Notes: generated by a model from the letters alone, not told the origin. DNA of 64,000 nt from Rufibacter sp. XAAS-G3-1 (GCF_013623775.1 NZ_JABFAM010000004.1:310001-374000); one strand, 5' to 3'. Positions 1-7,797 are shown, numbered from the stretch's first letter. Program-made: numbers and translations.

Positions 1-868
1 TGGAAGATACCTCCAGCACTTCCTGGGCTCCCGTTATCAGCAATCTTTTCCCGTTGGTTTCCATAGACCTGAACTGATGATCCTGCGTGGAGAAACCAGC
101 TTTGCTCCAAGTGGTACCGTTGAACCGATATACCCCGGTTCCGTTTACGCCTGCATACACGCCACCCTCAAAGGCAGAAATCGTTTTAACAGCGTCTGCG
201 CTTATTCCTACCGGTAGCCCCTGAGAGGCGTCAAACCGGCGCCAGCTTCGGAAATCCAGGAGGTTGGGGTTGTTGAGATTTGCGGACATCACGCCGTTAG
301 AAGAAGCGATGTACAGGCTGTCATGCCATACGGTGGAAGAGAACACCTGCACGGCCTCGCCCTTCGCTCCCAGATTGCTGTAAGTGTCTTTGATTTCAAG
401 CTTCACCAGATCTACCACCACCAGCCCGAAGGAGGTAGACACGAAGGCCATTTTATTATGGGTGTAGAGGTGATGGATGATCTTAGCCCCCGTCATAGGC
501 TTGCGTACCAGTTCGGTCAGGTTATGCACCTTTCCGTCCTTCAGCAGATCAAGGTTGGTGTTCTCGTAGGCCACTACCAGCGTAGCCGATACTGAATCAT
601 AGTTGAGCGTGTTGAGGTTGACGTCACTGAAACCATTAGTTCGGGAGAGTTTCTGGAGCGTATGGTCTTCTTTGAGGTAGCGGAAAAAGCCATCTTCGGT
701 GGCACAATACACGGATGAAGGCGTTTCTGCCACTGCTTTGGCCCGGTGGTTAGGCACATGCACCTGCCACCCGCCCAGCGGCAGCTGACTGGATTGGGCA
801 TTGGCTCCTGAACTCCCCAAAAGAGCACTCAGCACCACTGCAAACCTGACTATTCTAGGCAGCGTCAT
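1..868 (-). CDS. porZ: PorZ-like type IX secretion beta-propeller protein (C-terminus beyond window)
   Basis: The gene starts at the ATG complementary to 866-868 and runs off the left edge, so only about 289 N-terminal residues are visible. A signal peptide (about residues 1-25, ending GANAQ) is followed by repeated propeller blades: LGGWQVHVPNHRAKAVAE, GFSDVNLNTLNYD, and blades ending in segments such as FGLVVVDL and NGVYRFNG-like strands. This arrangement matches the first beta-propeller of PorZ, the T9SS accessory protein that in Porphyromonas works with PorU at the cell surface in attaching anionic LPS to cargo. The rest of PorZ (second propeller, CTD) should lie to the left. A T9SS cargo gene at 18200 agrees with an active T9SS. 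Alternative: another two-component-regulator-type propeller protein; the blade sequences favour PorZ. Confidence 0.75.
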   Translation of the reverse strand, partial: MTLPRIVRFAVVLSALLGSSGANAQSSQLPLGGWQVHVPNHRAKAVAETPSSVYCATEDGFFRYLKEDHTLQKLSRTNGFSDVNLNTLNYDSVSATLVVAYENTNLDLLKDGKVHNLTELVRKPMTGAKIIHHLYTHNKMAFVSTSFGLVVVDLVKLEIKDTYSNLGAKGEAVQVFSSTVWHDSLYIASSNGVMSANLNNPNLLDFRSWRRFDASQGLPVGISADAVKTISAFEGGVYAGVNGTGVYRFNGTTWSKAGFSTQDHQFRSMETNGKRLLITGAQEVLEVSS

Positions 869-894
869 ATCTAAAGGTACACAGGATTGAGCCT

Positions 895-930
895 GTTTTT
901 ACTTTGTTTTCCCTAAAACACGCGGAAAAC
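895..930. repeat. 36-bp palindromic repeat D, copy 1
   Basis: Reads GTTTT-TACTT-TGTTTT-CCCT-AAAACA-CGCGG-AAAAC. The outer and inner blocks match the family pattern, but the middle N5 blocks do not pair. It lies 41 bp past the stop of the UbiA-family gene. Confidence 0.65.
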
Positions 931-971
931 GCCCGCGCCTCGTTTCCATTGCTCTGGTTACCTGCCAAGAC

Positions 972-1817
972 TTACCGAAGCACCATCATGGAACAGATCC
1001 CGACTACCATAATGGCCTTGCAAAGCCAACTCAGCTGCGCGTATTCCTTTTTTCTATCGGCGAAGAAAATCTGCCGGAGCAGTACCAGCGTGGGCAGCAC
1101 CACCCCTACAAAAAGATACACCAGAAACAGGGGTTCATGCTGGCGCTGCAGCATAATGAAGCCCGTGTAGAGCAGGAACAACGCAATGACTACATACAAC
1201 ACCCATTTGGTTTGGGGCAAGCCCAAGACAATGGGCAGCGTACGGCACCGAAAAGAGGCATCGCCGGGCACGTCTTCCATGTCCTTGATGATTTCGCGCA
1301 CCAGGGAGATAAGGAAGGCAAAAACGCCGTAGGCCCAAGCAGCCAGCGAAGGTTGCCCGGCCTGCAACGGCACCACCAACACCATAGTTGCCGACAACAG
1401 CGCGATGGTTAGGTTACCAATCAACGGGCGCTTCTTAAACTGTGCAGAGTACCCCCACAGCAGCATAGCCACCCCAAACAACACCGCCCCAATGCGCCAG
1501 CCTATCAAGCCTCCCAACAGCACTCCCGCCGCCGACAGATACAGGTGAATCATCATGGCCTTGCGGCGGGACAGGGCTTTGCCCACTACTACCCTTGCGG
1601 GCTTGTTGATTAGGTCTATCTTGACATCATAGTAATCATTGATAATGTAGCCCGCCGCCGCAATGCAAAGGGTAGCCACTACCAGCATAGCAAACGACCA
1701 GGACAGCGCCTCTAGAAACGTCCGTTCGGGAAAGACCAGGAACTTACGCACCATGAGCTGCGCCAACAGCATGATGATCAAGTTGGGGAACCGAATGAGG
1801 GCTAAAAACTGCTTCAC
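972..1817 (-). CDS. UbiA-family prenyltransferase (geranylgeranylglycerol-phosphate geranylgeranyltransferase-like)
   Basis: A polytopic membrane protein of 281 aa with about eight to nine predicted membrane segments. The first prenyl-diphosphate/Mg2+ motif is NDYYDVKIDLINKPARVV (N60, D61, D64, D68), and the second Asp-rich motif is in REIIKDMEDVPGDASF (about residues 173-188). Both are signatures of the UbiA superfamily, which transfers a polyprenyl chain to an aromatic or polar acceptor in the cytoplasmic membrane. Bacteroidota proteins of this length and motif spelling are usually named geranylgeranylglycerol-phosphate geranylgeranyltransferase. The acceptor cannot be read from sequence, so a role in menaquinone-like or ether-lipid chemistry is only inference. 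It lies between porZ and a cold-shock gene, all on the minus strand, with no obvious operon partner. Confidence 0.85.
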   Translation of the reverse strand: MKQFLALIRFPNLIIMLLAQLMVRKFLVFPERTFLEALSWSFAMLVVATLCIAAAGYIINDYYDVKIDLINKPARVVVGKALSRRKAMMIHLYLSAAGVLLGGLIGWRIGAVLFGVAMLLWGYSAQFKKRPLIGNLTIALLSATMVLVVPLQAGQPSLAAWAYGVFAFLISLVREIIKDMEDVPGDASFRCRTLPIVLGLPQTKWVLYVVIALFLLYTGFIMLQRQHEPLFLVYLFVGVVLPTLVLLRQIFFADRKKEYAQLSWLCKAIMVVGICSMMVLR

Positions 1818-1864
1818 AGGGGTTTATGGAAAGCGGAAGTTACGCTTAAAAATCCACCTATAAA

Positions 1865-1889
1865 AAAAGCCCCTGGAGCAGGGGCTTTT
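1865..1889 (-). terminator. Intrinsic terminator of the cold-shock gene
   Basis: AAAAGCCCCT, a GGAGC loop, then AGGGGCTTTT. It is 37 bp past the stop of the cold-shock gene, and the minus-strand transcript ends in a long U tract (complement of 1862-1868). Confidence 0.85.
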
Positions 1890-1926
1890 CAATGGGAATG
1901 CAAAATAAGTATGAGGCGTAGAAGTG

Positions 1927-2121
1927 TTAGAGTTTCTTCACGTTTACCGCGTTGATACCTTTCTTACCTTCTTTGGTGTCGAACTCTACTTTGTCGTGCT
2001 GTTGGATCTGGACACCATTGAGGCCGGTAATGTGAACAAAAAAATCCTCGTTGGTGGCTTCTTCTGTGATAAAGCCGTAGCCTTTGGATTCGTTGAAGAA
2101 TTTAACAGTCCCTGTTTTCAT
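1927..2121 (-). CDS. Cold-shock domain protein (CspA family)
   Basis: A 64-aa single OB-fold cold-shock domain. RNP1 is KGYGFI (residues 13-18) and RNP2 is DFFVHI (about residues 26-31); the protein starts MKTGTVKFFNESKGYGFI and ends near VNVKKL, the usual full length. Such proteins bind single-stranded RNA/DNA and act as RNA chaperones in the cytoplasm. It is a monocistronic unit: a Bacteroidota-type promoter precedes it at 2155-2185 and a strong hairpin terminator follows at 1865-1889. The predicted 5' leader is short (about 27 nt), unlike the long thermosensing leader of E. coli cspA, so cold regulation by a leader switch is not evident. Confidence 0.97.
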   Translation of the reverse strand: MKTGTVKFFNESKGYGFITEEATNEDFFVHITGLNGVQIQQHDKVEFDTKEGKKGINAVNVKKL

Positions 2122-2154
2122 AAAAATTTAAAAATTGAAAGAATGAATGATTCT

Positions 2155-2185
2155 GTAAATATAGGATTATTATACAAAAAGCAAA
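2155..2185 (-). promoter_or_regulatory. Promoter of the cold-shock gene
   Basis: On the minus strand TTTG (complement of 2182-2185), an 18-bp spacer, then TATATTTA (within 2155-2163). This matches the Bacteroidota -33/-7 pattern (TTTG / TAnnTTTG) and lies 34 bp before the ATG. Confidence 0.6.
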
Positions 2186-2233
2186 CTTTATTTATAAATT
2201 TTTGAAAAACAGGCGTATAAGTACGATTTCTGC

Positions 2234-2728
2234 TTACCAGCGTTTCTGCAGCTTCATCACCATCTCTATCAACTCGCGTACCGCTCCCTTTCCACCCTCG
2301 GCGGTAGCCACGTACTGTGAAATGTCACAGATGTCAATGGCCGCATCTGCGGGGCAGGCCGAAATGCCGCAGTGTTGCATTACCTCCAGGTCGGGCATGT
2401 CATCGCCCATGAACACCACCGTTTCGGGATCAATTCCGTAATAATAGACGTAATTCTGAAAGGTGTCCAGCTTGTTTTCTGAGCCCAGGTAGATATCTTT
2501 CACATCCAGAGACTCCAGCCGTTTGCGTACGCCCGGCTCGTTCCGGCCCGAGATGATGGCCACCCGGTAGCCGTTCTTGAGGGCATGCCTGATGGCGTAG
2601 CCGTCTTTGATGTTGAACGCCCGCGCCTGCTCCCCGGTAGAGAAGCACAGCAGGCTGCCGTCTGTCAAAACGCCATCCACGTCAAAGATGAACGTGGTGA
2701 TATTCTTGAAATCAGGGAGTGCTTGCAT
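2234..2728 (-). CDS. kdsC: KdsC-like HAD phosphatase (Kdo-8-phosphate phosphatase)
   Basis: A 164-aa HAD-superfamily protein with no cap domain, the length typical of KdsC. Motif I is FDVDGVLTDG with nucleophile D16 and acid/base D18; motif II is the Ser of IISGR; motif III is the Lys of GSENKLD; motif IV is MGDDMPDLEVM. KdsC removes phosphate from 3-deoxy-D-manno-octulosonate 8-phosphate in the cytoplasm, the step before Kdo activation for lipid A/LPS core. Other Kdo genes are not adjacent. Closely related C0 HAD phosphatases (for example acylneuraminate-type enzymes) cannot be fully excluded, but the spelling and length fit KdsC best. Repeat D copy 2 lies 33 bp before its start. Confidence 0.88.
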   Translation of the reverse strand: MQALPDFKNITTFIFDVDGVLTDGSLLCFSTGEQARAFNIKDGYAIRHALKNGYRVAIISGRNEPGVRKRLESLDVKDIYLGSENKLDTFQNYVYYYGIDPETVVFMGDDMPDLEVMQHCGISACPADAAIDICDISQYVATAEGGKGAVRELIEMVMKLQKRW

Positions 2729-2761
2729 GGTTAGGACATCAGGAAAAGAAACTCAAATTCC

Positions 2762-2797
2762 GTTTTTACGCTGTTTTAGCTGAAACAAGGCTGAAAC
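2762..2797. repeat. 36-bp palindromic repeat D, copy 2
   Basis: Reads GTTTT-TACGC-TGTTTT-AGCT-GAAACA-AGGCT-GAAAC. It begins 10 bp past the iscX stop codon and lies between iscX and kdsC. Confidence 0.75.
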
Positions 2798-2807
2798 GCC
2801 TAAAAGA

Positions 2808-3047
2808 TTATTGGTTGTCGCGCCACTCGTACACCCACTTGGCCTGAATCTGCTCCAGGTGGCCTTCGGTGGCTTGCTCGCGGGTTCCTTCAAAGTTGGG
2901 CAGGGTCAACACCCATTCCAGCAGATCTGTGAACCGGATGCGGTAGATTTTGCTTTCGCCAAACTCATCCCCAAATTTCTCATATAGCGCCATGGCAATG
3001 TCTTCATGGTCGCTCCACTTCATAGGTGGCTCGTATAGATTACTCAT
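2808..3047 (-). CDS. iscX: IscX, iron-sulphur cluster assembly regulator
   Basis: A small acidic protein of 79 aa. The central region reads MKWSDHEDIAMALYEKFGDE, followed by IYRIRFTDLLEWVLTLPNF and QAKWVYEWRD, matching the IscX/YfhJ winged-helix fold (W/D near the N-terminus, VRFTDLxxW motif, C-terminal xxWxxE). IscX binds the cysteine desulphurase IscS and iron and tunes Fe-S assembly in the cytoplasm. The next gene upstream on the same strand is an ISC-type ferredoxin, the same pairing as the end of the E. coli isc operon; the remaining isc genes are not in the window. The two genes are separated by about 150 bp holding an inverted pair of short-repeat arrays. Confidence 0.93.
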   Translation of the reverse strand: MSNLYEPPMKWSDHEDIAMALYEKFGDEFGESKIYRIRFTDLLEWVLTLPNFEGTREQATEGHLEQIQAKWVYEWRDNQ

Positions 3048-3053
3048 TGTAGT

Positions 3054-3195
3054 ATAGTTGTCAGTTGTTAGTTGCCAGTTGTTAGTTTTTCTTGAAAGTT
3101 GTCTGGTAGTGGAAAGCGGTGAATCAAAGACTGGATAAGGGCTTTCAGATTTCTCTCTACCTCTGACAACTAAAAACTGACAACTAACAACTATA
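3054..3195. repeat. Inverted pair of short tandem arrays (AGTTGTCAGTTGTTAGTTG-type)
   Basis: Left arm 3054-3091 is built of repeated AGTTGTYAGTTG/TTAGTTG units. Right arm 3161-3195 carries the reverse complement (CTGACAACT, ACAACTAACAACT). The arms could form a long imperfect hairpin around about 70 bp. The block fills the iscX-fdx gap. Confidence 0.7.
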
Positions 3196-3199
3196 AAAA

Positions 3200-3529
3200 T
3201 TAATGGCCTAAGAAATCTTGTTTAGGGATGGTGATCACCAAGTCCTGACCGCCCTGCACCACACACTGGCACGCTAGGCGGGAATTGATACGGGGGTTTA
3301 CGGCCCGGTCAATGAAATCCTCCTCGGCGTCGGTGATTTCGGGGAGGTCATCCATGCCGGTCTCTACGTAGATATGGCACGTGCTGCAACCGCACACGCC
3401 CCCGCAGTTGTGCTGCAGCTGAATTCCGTTATTCAAGGCAACGTCCAGCACAGATTCTCCTTCGGCCCCCAGGTGGGTTTCGTCGGGCTTACCGTCCATG
3501 AACTTATATGTGATATTTACTACTTTCAT
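3200..3529 (-). CDS. fdx: ISC-type [2Fe-2S] ferredoxin
   Basis: A 109-aa adrenodoxin-type ferredoxin. The cluster ligands follow CX5CX2C...C: C42, C48 and C51 in HNCGGVCGCSTCHIY, and C87 in SRLACQC. These are the same positions as in E. coli Fdx. It carries electrons for Fe-S cluster synthesis on IscU in the cytoplasm. The iscX gene lies downstream on the same strand, supporting the ISC assignment over a role in hydroxylase electron transfer. Additional cysteines (C46, C89) are common in this group. Confidence 0.93.
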   Translation of the reverse strand: MKVVNITYKFMDGKPDETHLGAEGESVLDVALNNGIQLQHNCGGVCGCSTCHIYVETGMDDLPEITDAEEDFIDRAVNPRINSRLACQCVVQGGQDLVITIPKQDFLGH

Positions 3530-3620
3530 TCCTGTGGATTGTTAAAGTGCAAAGGTAGGCATACAACCGCCCTAAACAAAACGCGAACGGTTTGAAGCAG
3601 TTCCTTCCAAGACACCACCC

Positions 3621-3656
3621 GTTTTACGCCTGTTTTCCTGAAAACGGCTCATTTTC
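3621..3656. repeat. 36-bp palindromic repeat D, copy 3 (overlaps a CDS end)
   Basis: GTTTT-ACGCC-TGTTTT-CCTG-AAAACG-GCTCA, with the right outer block decayed to TTTTC. It supplies the last codons and the stop codon of the DUF2520 gene. Confidence 0.6.
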
Positions 3657-4427
3657 AGTCATAGTTTGAATGCTTTTTGTGAGCGTCTGGTACAATTGCC
3701 GGTAAAGCGGTTCATCTTGCAACAACTTCAAGTGCGCCTGAACAGTGTTCTGATCTCCCCGTTGGGCGGGGCCGGTTTGCACCGTAAAAGGCGGAAACTG
3801 AAACGCTTTCTGCACCGTCTCCTGCACCAGCGGCTCCAGCAGATTGACCGGCAACTCTGCTTTCTGCAGCAAGTCCTGCGCCACGCCCCACAAATGGTTG
3901 GTGAAATTACAGGCGAACACCGCCGCTACGTGCAGGTTGCGCCTGGTTTCGCTGTTCATGGGCACCACTTGCCCGCTCAGCACCTTGGCTAGTTTCAAAA
4001 GCGTTTGTTCGGCCTTGGCCGAAGAAGCTTCCACGCAGATGGGAATTCGCTTCCAGTCCACGTCTTTCTCTTTGCTGAAGGTCTGCAACGGATAAAAAAC
4101 GCCAGTTTCAACGCCTGCCAAAGAAGCTAACACCTCTATTGGCTGCGTGCCGGAAGTATGGGCTACAAGCGCCTTCTCCGGGAATACGGCACTTTGCAGA
4201 AAAGAGGAAAGAGCCTGGTCTGGAATAGCCAACAGATACACCTCGGCCTGCGGCAAGCCTCTGAAATCTGTTGCATTGGTGACCGTAGCCGAGGATGCGT
4301 ATTGCGCAAGTCCCGCTGCTGAGGCCAGTGTTCGGCTGTAAATAACCGGGATGTCCAGGCCTGCTTGGGTCAGGCCTTTCACCAGATGGGTGGCTACGTT
4401 GCCCGCGCCCACAATTCCTACTTTCAT
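3624..4427 (-). CDS. Rossmann-like / DUF2520 domain protein
   Basis: A 267-aa protein. The N-terminal Rossmann fold begins MKVGIVGAGNVATHLVKGL, a GxGxxA dinucleotide-binding loop at residues 6-11. The C-terminal half (about 130-255) is the all-helical DUF2520 domain with ETRRNLHVAAVFACNFTNHL and AQRGDQNTVQAHL. The architecture resembles pyrroline-5-carboxylate or ketopantoate reductases, but the substrate is unknown; an NAD(P)-dependent oxidoreductase is inferred. The start is supported by an AGAGAGAAA purine stretch just before the ATG. The last residues (PFSGKQA) and the TAA are encoded by a copy of palindromic repeat D, so the native C-terminus was probably altered by the repeat. Confidence 0.9.
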   Translation of the reverse strand: MKVGIVGAGNVATHLVKGLTQAGLDIPVIYSRTLASAAGLAQYASSATVTNATDFRGLPQAEVYLLAIPDQALSSFLQSAVFPEKALVAHTSGTQPIEVLASLAGVETGVFYPLQTFSKEKDVDWKRIPICVEASSAKAEQTLLKLAKVLSGQVVPMNSETRRNLHVAAVFACNFTNHLWGVAQDLLQKAELPVNLLEPLVQETVQKAFQFPPFTVQTGPAQRGDQNTVQAHLKLLQDEPLYRQLYQTLTKSIQTMTENEPFSGKQA

Positions 4428-4516
4428 TTTCTCTCTTTCTGTGATCAGAAATCTAAGTTAGCGGGTTTCGCCGGAAGGCCTTTCCCTTTCTGTTGATAGC
4501 CTCTTTACCAGAGTTC

Positions 4517-4552
4517 GTTTTAAGGCTATTTTCTTTAAAACAGGCCAAAAAC
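4517..4552. repeat. 36-bp palindromic repeat D, copy 4
   Basis: GTTTT-AAGGC-TATTTT-CTTT-AAAACA-GGCCA-AAAAC, lying just beyond the ccmF terminator hairpin. Confidence 0.8.
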
Positions 4553-4557
4553 AGGAC

Positions 4558-4592
4558 ACAAAAAAGCCGCGGAAGTTTTCTTCCGCGGCTTG
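4558..4592 (-). terminator. Intrinsic terminator after ccmF
   Basis: Perfect 12-bp stem AAGCCGCGGAAG / CTTCCGCGGCTT with a TTTT loop (4564-4591). It is followed on the minus strand by a U run (complement of the A run before 4566). It ends the ccm cluster. Confidence 0.9.
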
Positions 4593-4609
4593 TAAAATCA
4601 TGCAGGAAA

Positions 4610-7216
4610 TTACGCCAGTTGCTTTTCGCGCTTCACGGCTACTTTTCCGGCCGGGTCTTTAGGGGTACGGCCATTGCCGCCTTTGCCGTCATTGTAATGC
4701 CGCACAATGGCCATCACAAACCCGAGGCTCATGATCAAAGTCCCGATCCAGAGAATGCTGATGAACGGTTTCTCCATCGCCTTCAGGATGATGTAGTCTT
4801 TTTGGGTGGTATTGATCCCGATGGTGAAAGCACCTTTCTCTGGGTCAATGTTCATGAGCATGATCCGGAGGCCCAGGTCTTCAATCTCTTCGGGCACGCG
4901 GCCTACCATGCGGTCTCTGATGGCATAAATAGGGTGGGCGTGATACGTGTGGCGCTCGCCTAACACCTGCATATCGGCTTGTACGGCCACGTCACCGGGT
5001 TTCAGGTTCAGCAGCAGGGTGTCTTTGGCTTGTTCAATGCCGTGCAGCACCGCTACGTAATCGTTCACGAAGATGGTATCGCCAATCTTCACCTGGTACT
5101 CTTTCAACTCACCCCACTCCTTTTCCTCGTTAGGGTCTGGGATGGTGGAGACGTGGGTGTAGAGGTCTTTCGTCACGAACATCTTGACATCTGGTGAGGC
5201 CAGCAAGCCCATCTCTGGGTTCACCTGCGCCCGAGGGTACAAGGTGAAGACCTCGCCAGACTCGCGGTTCTTAAACTCCACTTCGTAGTAAGTGTTCTCA
5301 GGAGAGATGTTCACGGTATCGCCGGCGGTGTACAGCACCTTGTCACCGTCTTTCAGCGGCCCACGGGCAATGGCTTTGTACTCGTCTTCAATGCGGAACA
5401 GCCGTTGTTTGTTCACATAGTCTGGCAGACCTTCCACTTCTAAGTACTGTCCTTTGTAGGTTACCTTGTAAGGCCCCATGTCTGTGCCGGCGTTGCGCCA
5501 CAACAGCACGTTGTCCCGGTTAATGTCATCGCCAAACTCGCGGGCGTACACCATACCAGACATGTTTTTGGAGATGATGTTAGAGTACCCAGAGGAGAAC
5601 AGAACCCCAATGAGCATCAAGGCCACGCCAATGTGCGCCACGGCCCCACCCGCAATGGAAACGTTTTTACGGAGCACACCCAACAGGATAGCCAGGTTAC
5701 TGAACACCGCGTACAGAGACGCCAGCAGCAACAGGATGTACACTGGGTTGTCAATGCGCTCAATGTACCCCATTTTGCTCACCAACAAGATAAGCGCGGC
5801 AAACAGAGCCGTCAGCATCAAAGGCACCATGAACAGGTCAGAGAACTTATTTCCTTCGCTGTTTTTGCGCCACCACAGCAATTGGCCGGTTCCCGACAGC
5901 ATGGCAATGGCAATGCCCATCCACATCTGGAACTTGGTATAGTGCGCAATTTGGTCGGCCGGAAGGGCCACGTTGGTTTTCACGCCAATGAAGCCCATAA
6001 AGGCATTATACACCGGAATAGACGTGGTCACCAATACCTGGAAGGCACCCAAGCACAACACGGCCGCCCCAATGAACACCCAGAACTCGCCGGAGTAGGT
6101 CGCAATCTCTTTCTCGGTAGCCGGAATGTTCTTCCAGCGGTAGGCCAGCAAACCAATGGACAATACCACAAAGGCGGCCAGGTACGTAAACAACTGCCCA
6201 GACAAGCCAAGGTCAGTGAAGGAGTGCACAGAGGCGTTCCCCAGAATACCGCTACGGGTTAAGAAGGTAGCATACAGTACTAACAGGAACGAAGTGATGA
6301 ACAGGATAAAGGTGGCCCGTAAAGCAGTTCTGCTTTTGCGGTACGCCAGCAAGGTGTGAATAGCGCCAACCAGTATCAACCACGGAATGTACACGGCGTT
6401 TTCAACCGGATCCCAGTTCCAGTAGCCTCCAAAGTTGAGGGTTTCATAGGCCCAGTAAGCACCCATCATGATACCTATGCCTAACACCACGGCCGCAAAC
6501 AAGCCCCACGGCAAAGCAGGTTTCGTCCAGGAGGAGAAATCTTTTTTCCAGAGACCGGCAATAGCGAAGGCGAACGGCACCAAGGTAGCGGCAAAACCCA
6601 GGAACAACACCGGCGGGTGAATCACCATCCAGTAGTTCTGTAAAAGTGGGTTCAAACCGGTACCGTCTTCCGGCACAAAGTTAGGATCCATCTGGAAGAC
6701 TGGCGCATCGGTCATGAAGTCCCGCATCAAAATGAAGGGCGAAGAGCCAATTTTGAGGTCGCCGATCACCACGCCCAGAATCATTGACGCCAGGAACAGC
6801 TGCACGAAGGAGAAAACAGCCATCACGGGACTTTCCCACTTGTTGCCGGCAAACCTGATCAGCACCAGGCCCAGCAACGCATGCCAGAAAATCCAGAGTA
6901 GGAAAGAACCTTCCTGGCCTTCCCAGAAACAGGAAATCATGTAATGCACCGGCAAGTGGTTTGACGAGTGGCTCCACGCGTAGTGGTACTCGTAGCGGTG
7001 CTCGTAAATAATGTTGAAGAGGCAGAAGATAATGCTGAAGACAGCGGCTACGTGCACAAAAAAGGCACCCCTACCTAATTTTTTCCAGTCCTTCTGCTCA
7101 GGGGAGAGCTCTTTGGCATTGGAGGCGAACGCGAACGCGACGGCCGAAACCAGCGCTGTCACAAAAGCAAGAATGACACTGTAGTGACCTAAATCACCAA
7201 TTAGAGTATTAACCAT
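4610..7216 (-). CDS. ccmF: CcmF-type cytochrome c maturation membrane protein
   Basis: A large polytopic membrane protein of 868 aa. The tryptophan-rich haem-handling motif GGYWNWDPVENA lies near residues 262-285, followed by WLILVGAIHTL, as in the CcmF/CcsA haem-handling family. The N-terminal half has many membrane segments; a long periplasmic soluble region (about 545-815) precedes a final membrane helix near residues 818-838. CcmF with CcmH attaches haem from CcmE to CXXCH motifs of apocytochromes in the periplasm. It is the last gene of the ccmB-C-D-E-F series and ends at a strong terminator. About 150 bp with an inverted array separate it from ccmE. No ccmH or ccmG is present here. Confidence 0.93.
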   Translation of the reverse strand: MVNTLIGDLGHYSVILAFVTALVSAVAFAFASNAKELSPEQKDWKKLGRGAFFVHVAAVFSIIFCLFNIIYEHRYEYHYAWSHSSNHLPVHYMISCFWEGQEGSFLLWIFWHALLGLVLIRFAGNKWESPVMAVFSFVQLFLASMILGVVIGDLKIGSSPFILMRDFMTDAPVFQMDPNFVPEDGTGLNPLLQNYWMVIHPPVLFLGFAATLVPFAFAIAGLWKKDFSSWTKPALPWGLFAAVVLGIGIMMGAYWAYETLNFGGYWNWDPVENAVYIPWLILVGAIHTLLAYRKSRTALRATFILFITSFLLVLYATFLTRSGILGNASVHSFTDLGLSGQLFTYLAAFVVLSIGLLAYRWKNIPATEKEIATYSGEFWVFIGAAVLCLGAFQVLVTTSIPVYNAFMGFIGVKTNVALPADQIAHYTKFQMWMGIAIAMLSGTGQLLWWRKNSEGNKFSDLFMVPLMLTALFAALILLVSKMGYIERIDNPVYILLLLASLYAVFSNLAILLGVLRKNVSIAGGAVAHIGVALMLIGVLFSSGYSNIISKNMSGMVYAREFGDDINRDNVLLWRNAGTDMGPYKVTYKGQYLEVEGLPDYVNKQRLFRIEDEYKAIARGPLKDGDKVLYTAGDTVNISPENTYYEVEFKNRESGEVFTLYPRAQVNPEMGLLASPDVKMFVTKDLYTHVSTIPDPNEEKEWGELKEYQVKIGDTIFVNDYVAVLHGIEQAKDTLLLNLKPGDVAVQADMQVLGERHTYHAHPIYAIRDRMVGRVPEEIEDLGLRIMLMNIDPEKGAFTIGINTTQKDYIILKAMEKPFISILWIGTLIMSLGFVMAIVRHYNDGKGGNGRTPKDPAGKVAVKREKQLA

Positions 7217-7223
7217 TTCAATT

Positions 7224-7368
7224 AGTTATGAGTCTTGAGTTCTGAGTCTTGAGTTAGTAATACCCCAAACCTATAACCGCAAACTCTTAAAAGATATTTA
7301 ACTAAAGGAGAATTGGCTCTGCGCAAAATCTTAGACTCAGGACTCAGAACTCAAGACTCAGAACTATA
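7224..7368. repeat. Inverted pair of short tandem arrays (GAGTCTTGAGTTCT-type)
   Basis: Left arm 7224-7257 repeats GAGTCTTGAGTTCTGAGTC. Right arm 7331-7366 repeats the reverse complement (GACTCAGAACTCAAGACTCA). It has the same organisation as 3054-3195 but unrelated sequence, and fills the ccmE-ccmF gap. Confidence 0.75.
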
Positions 7369-7797
7369 CTAAAGGCTTGCCGTTTTCCCTACTTTCACCT
7401 CGTTCTCGGTGTACTTAGAAGGACATTTAAGCAAAATCTTGTCGGCCACGAAGACGTTTTCCTGCATGTTACCGGTAATCACCACTTGCTCAGAGCGGTC
7501 AAAGTCCTGTGGCTTGGGGCTGTAGTACACCACCTGCTGCTCCACACGGTTGGTGTCTACCAGCACGAAAGAGAAGTAGTTGGGGTCTAGCGTAGGGTCA
7601 TACTTCATGCCTACAATGTGGCCTTTTTCGTCTTTCTTCAGACGGCCTACTACGTGTACCTTAGTGTCATCTCCTTCCTTGGCGCGGGCCTGCGCTTCAG
7701 AGAAAGGAACGTAAACACTGGCGTCAGAGGCTGTAGACATAATGATCATGATAGCTACGGCAATGACTAAAATCCCGATGATGTGTATTCTTTTCAT
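7369..7797 (-). CDS. ccmE: CcmE haem chaperone, CxxxY type
   Basis: A 142-aa protein with an N-terminal membrane anchor (residues 4-21) and a periplasmic OB fold (VHVVGRLKKDEKGH, YYSPKPQDF, VVITGNMQENVFVADKILLKCPSKY). CcmE carries haem covalently between CcmC and CcmF. In the usual family the haem binds the His of HxxxY; here the motif is C125-P-S-K-Y129, with Cys in that position. CxxxY CcmE proteins are known from archaea and some deltaproteobacteria (the variant called system I*). The neighbours ccmD and ccmF confirm the identification. The absence of ccmH in this cluster agrees with that variant, though ccmH might lie elsewhere. Confidence 0.93.
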   Translation of the reverse strand: MKRIHIIGILVIAVAIMIIMSTASDASVYVPFSEAQARAKEGDDTKVHVVGRLKKDEKGHIVGMKYDPTLDPNYFSFVLVDTNRVEQQVVYYSPKPQDFDRSEQVVITGNMQENVFVADKILLKCPSKYTENEVKVGKTASL

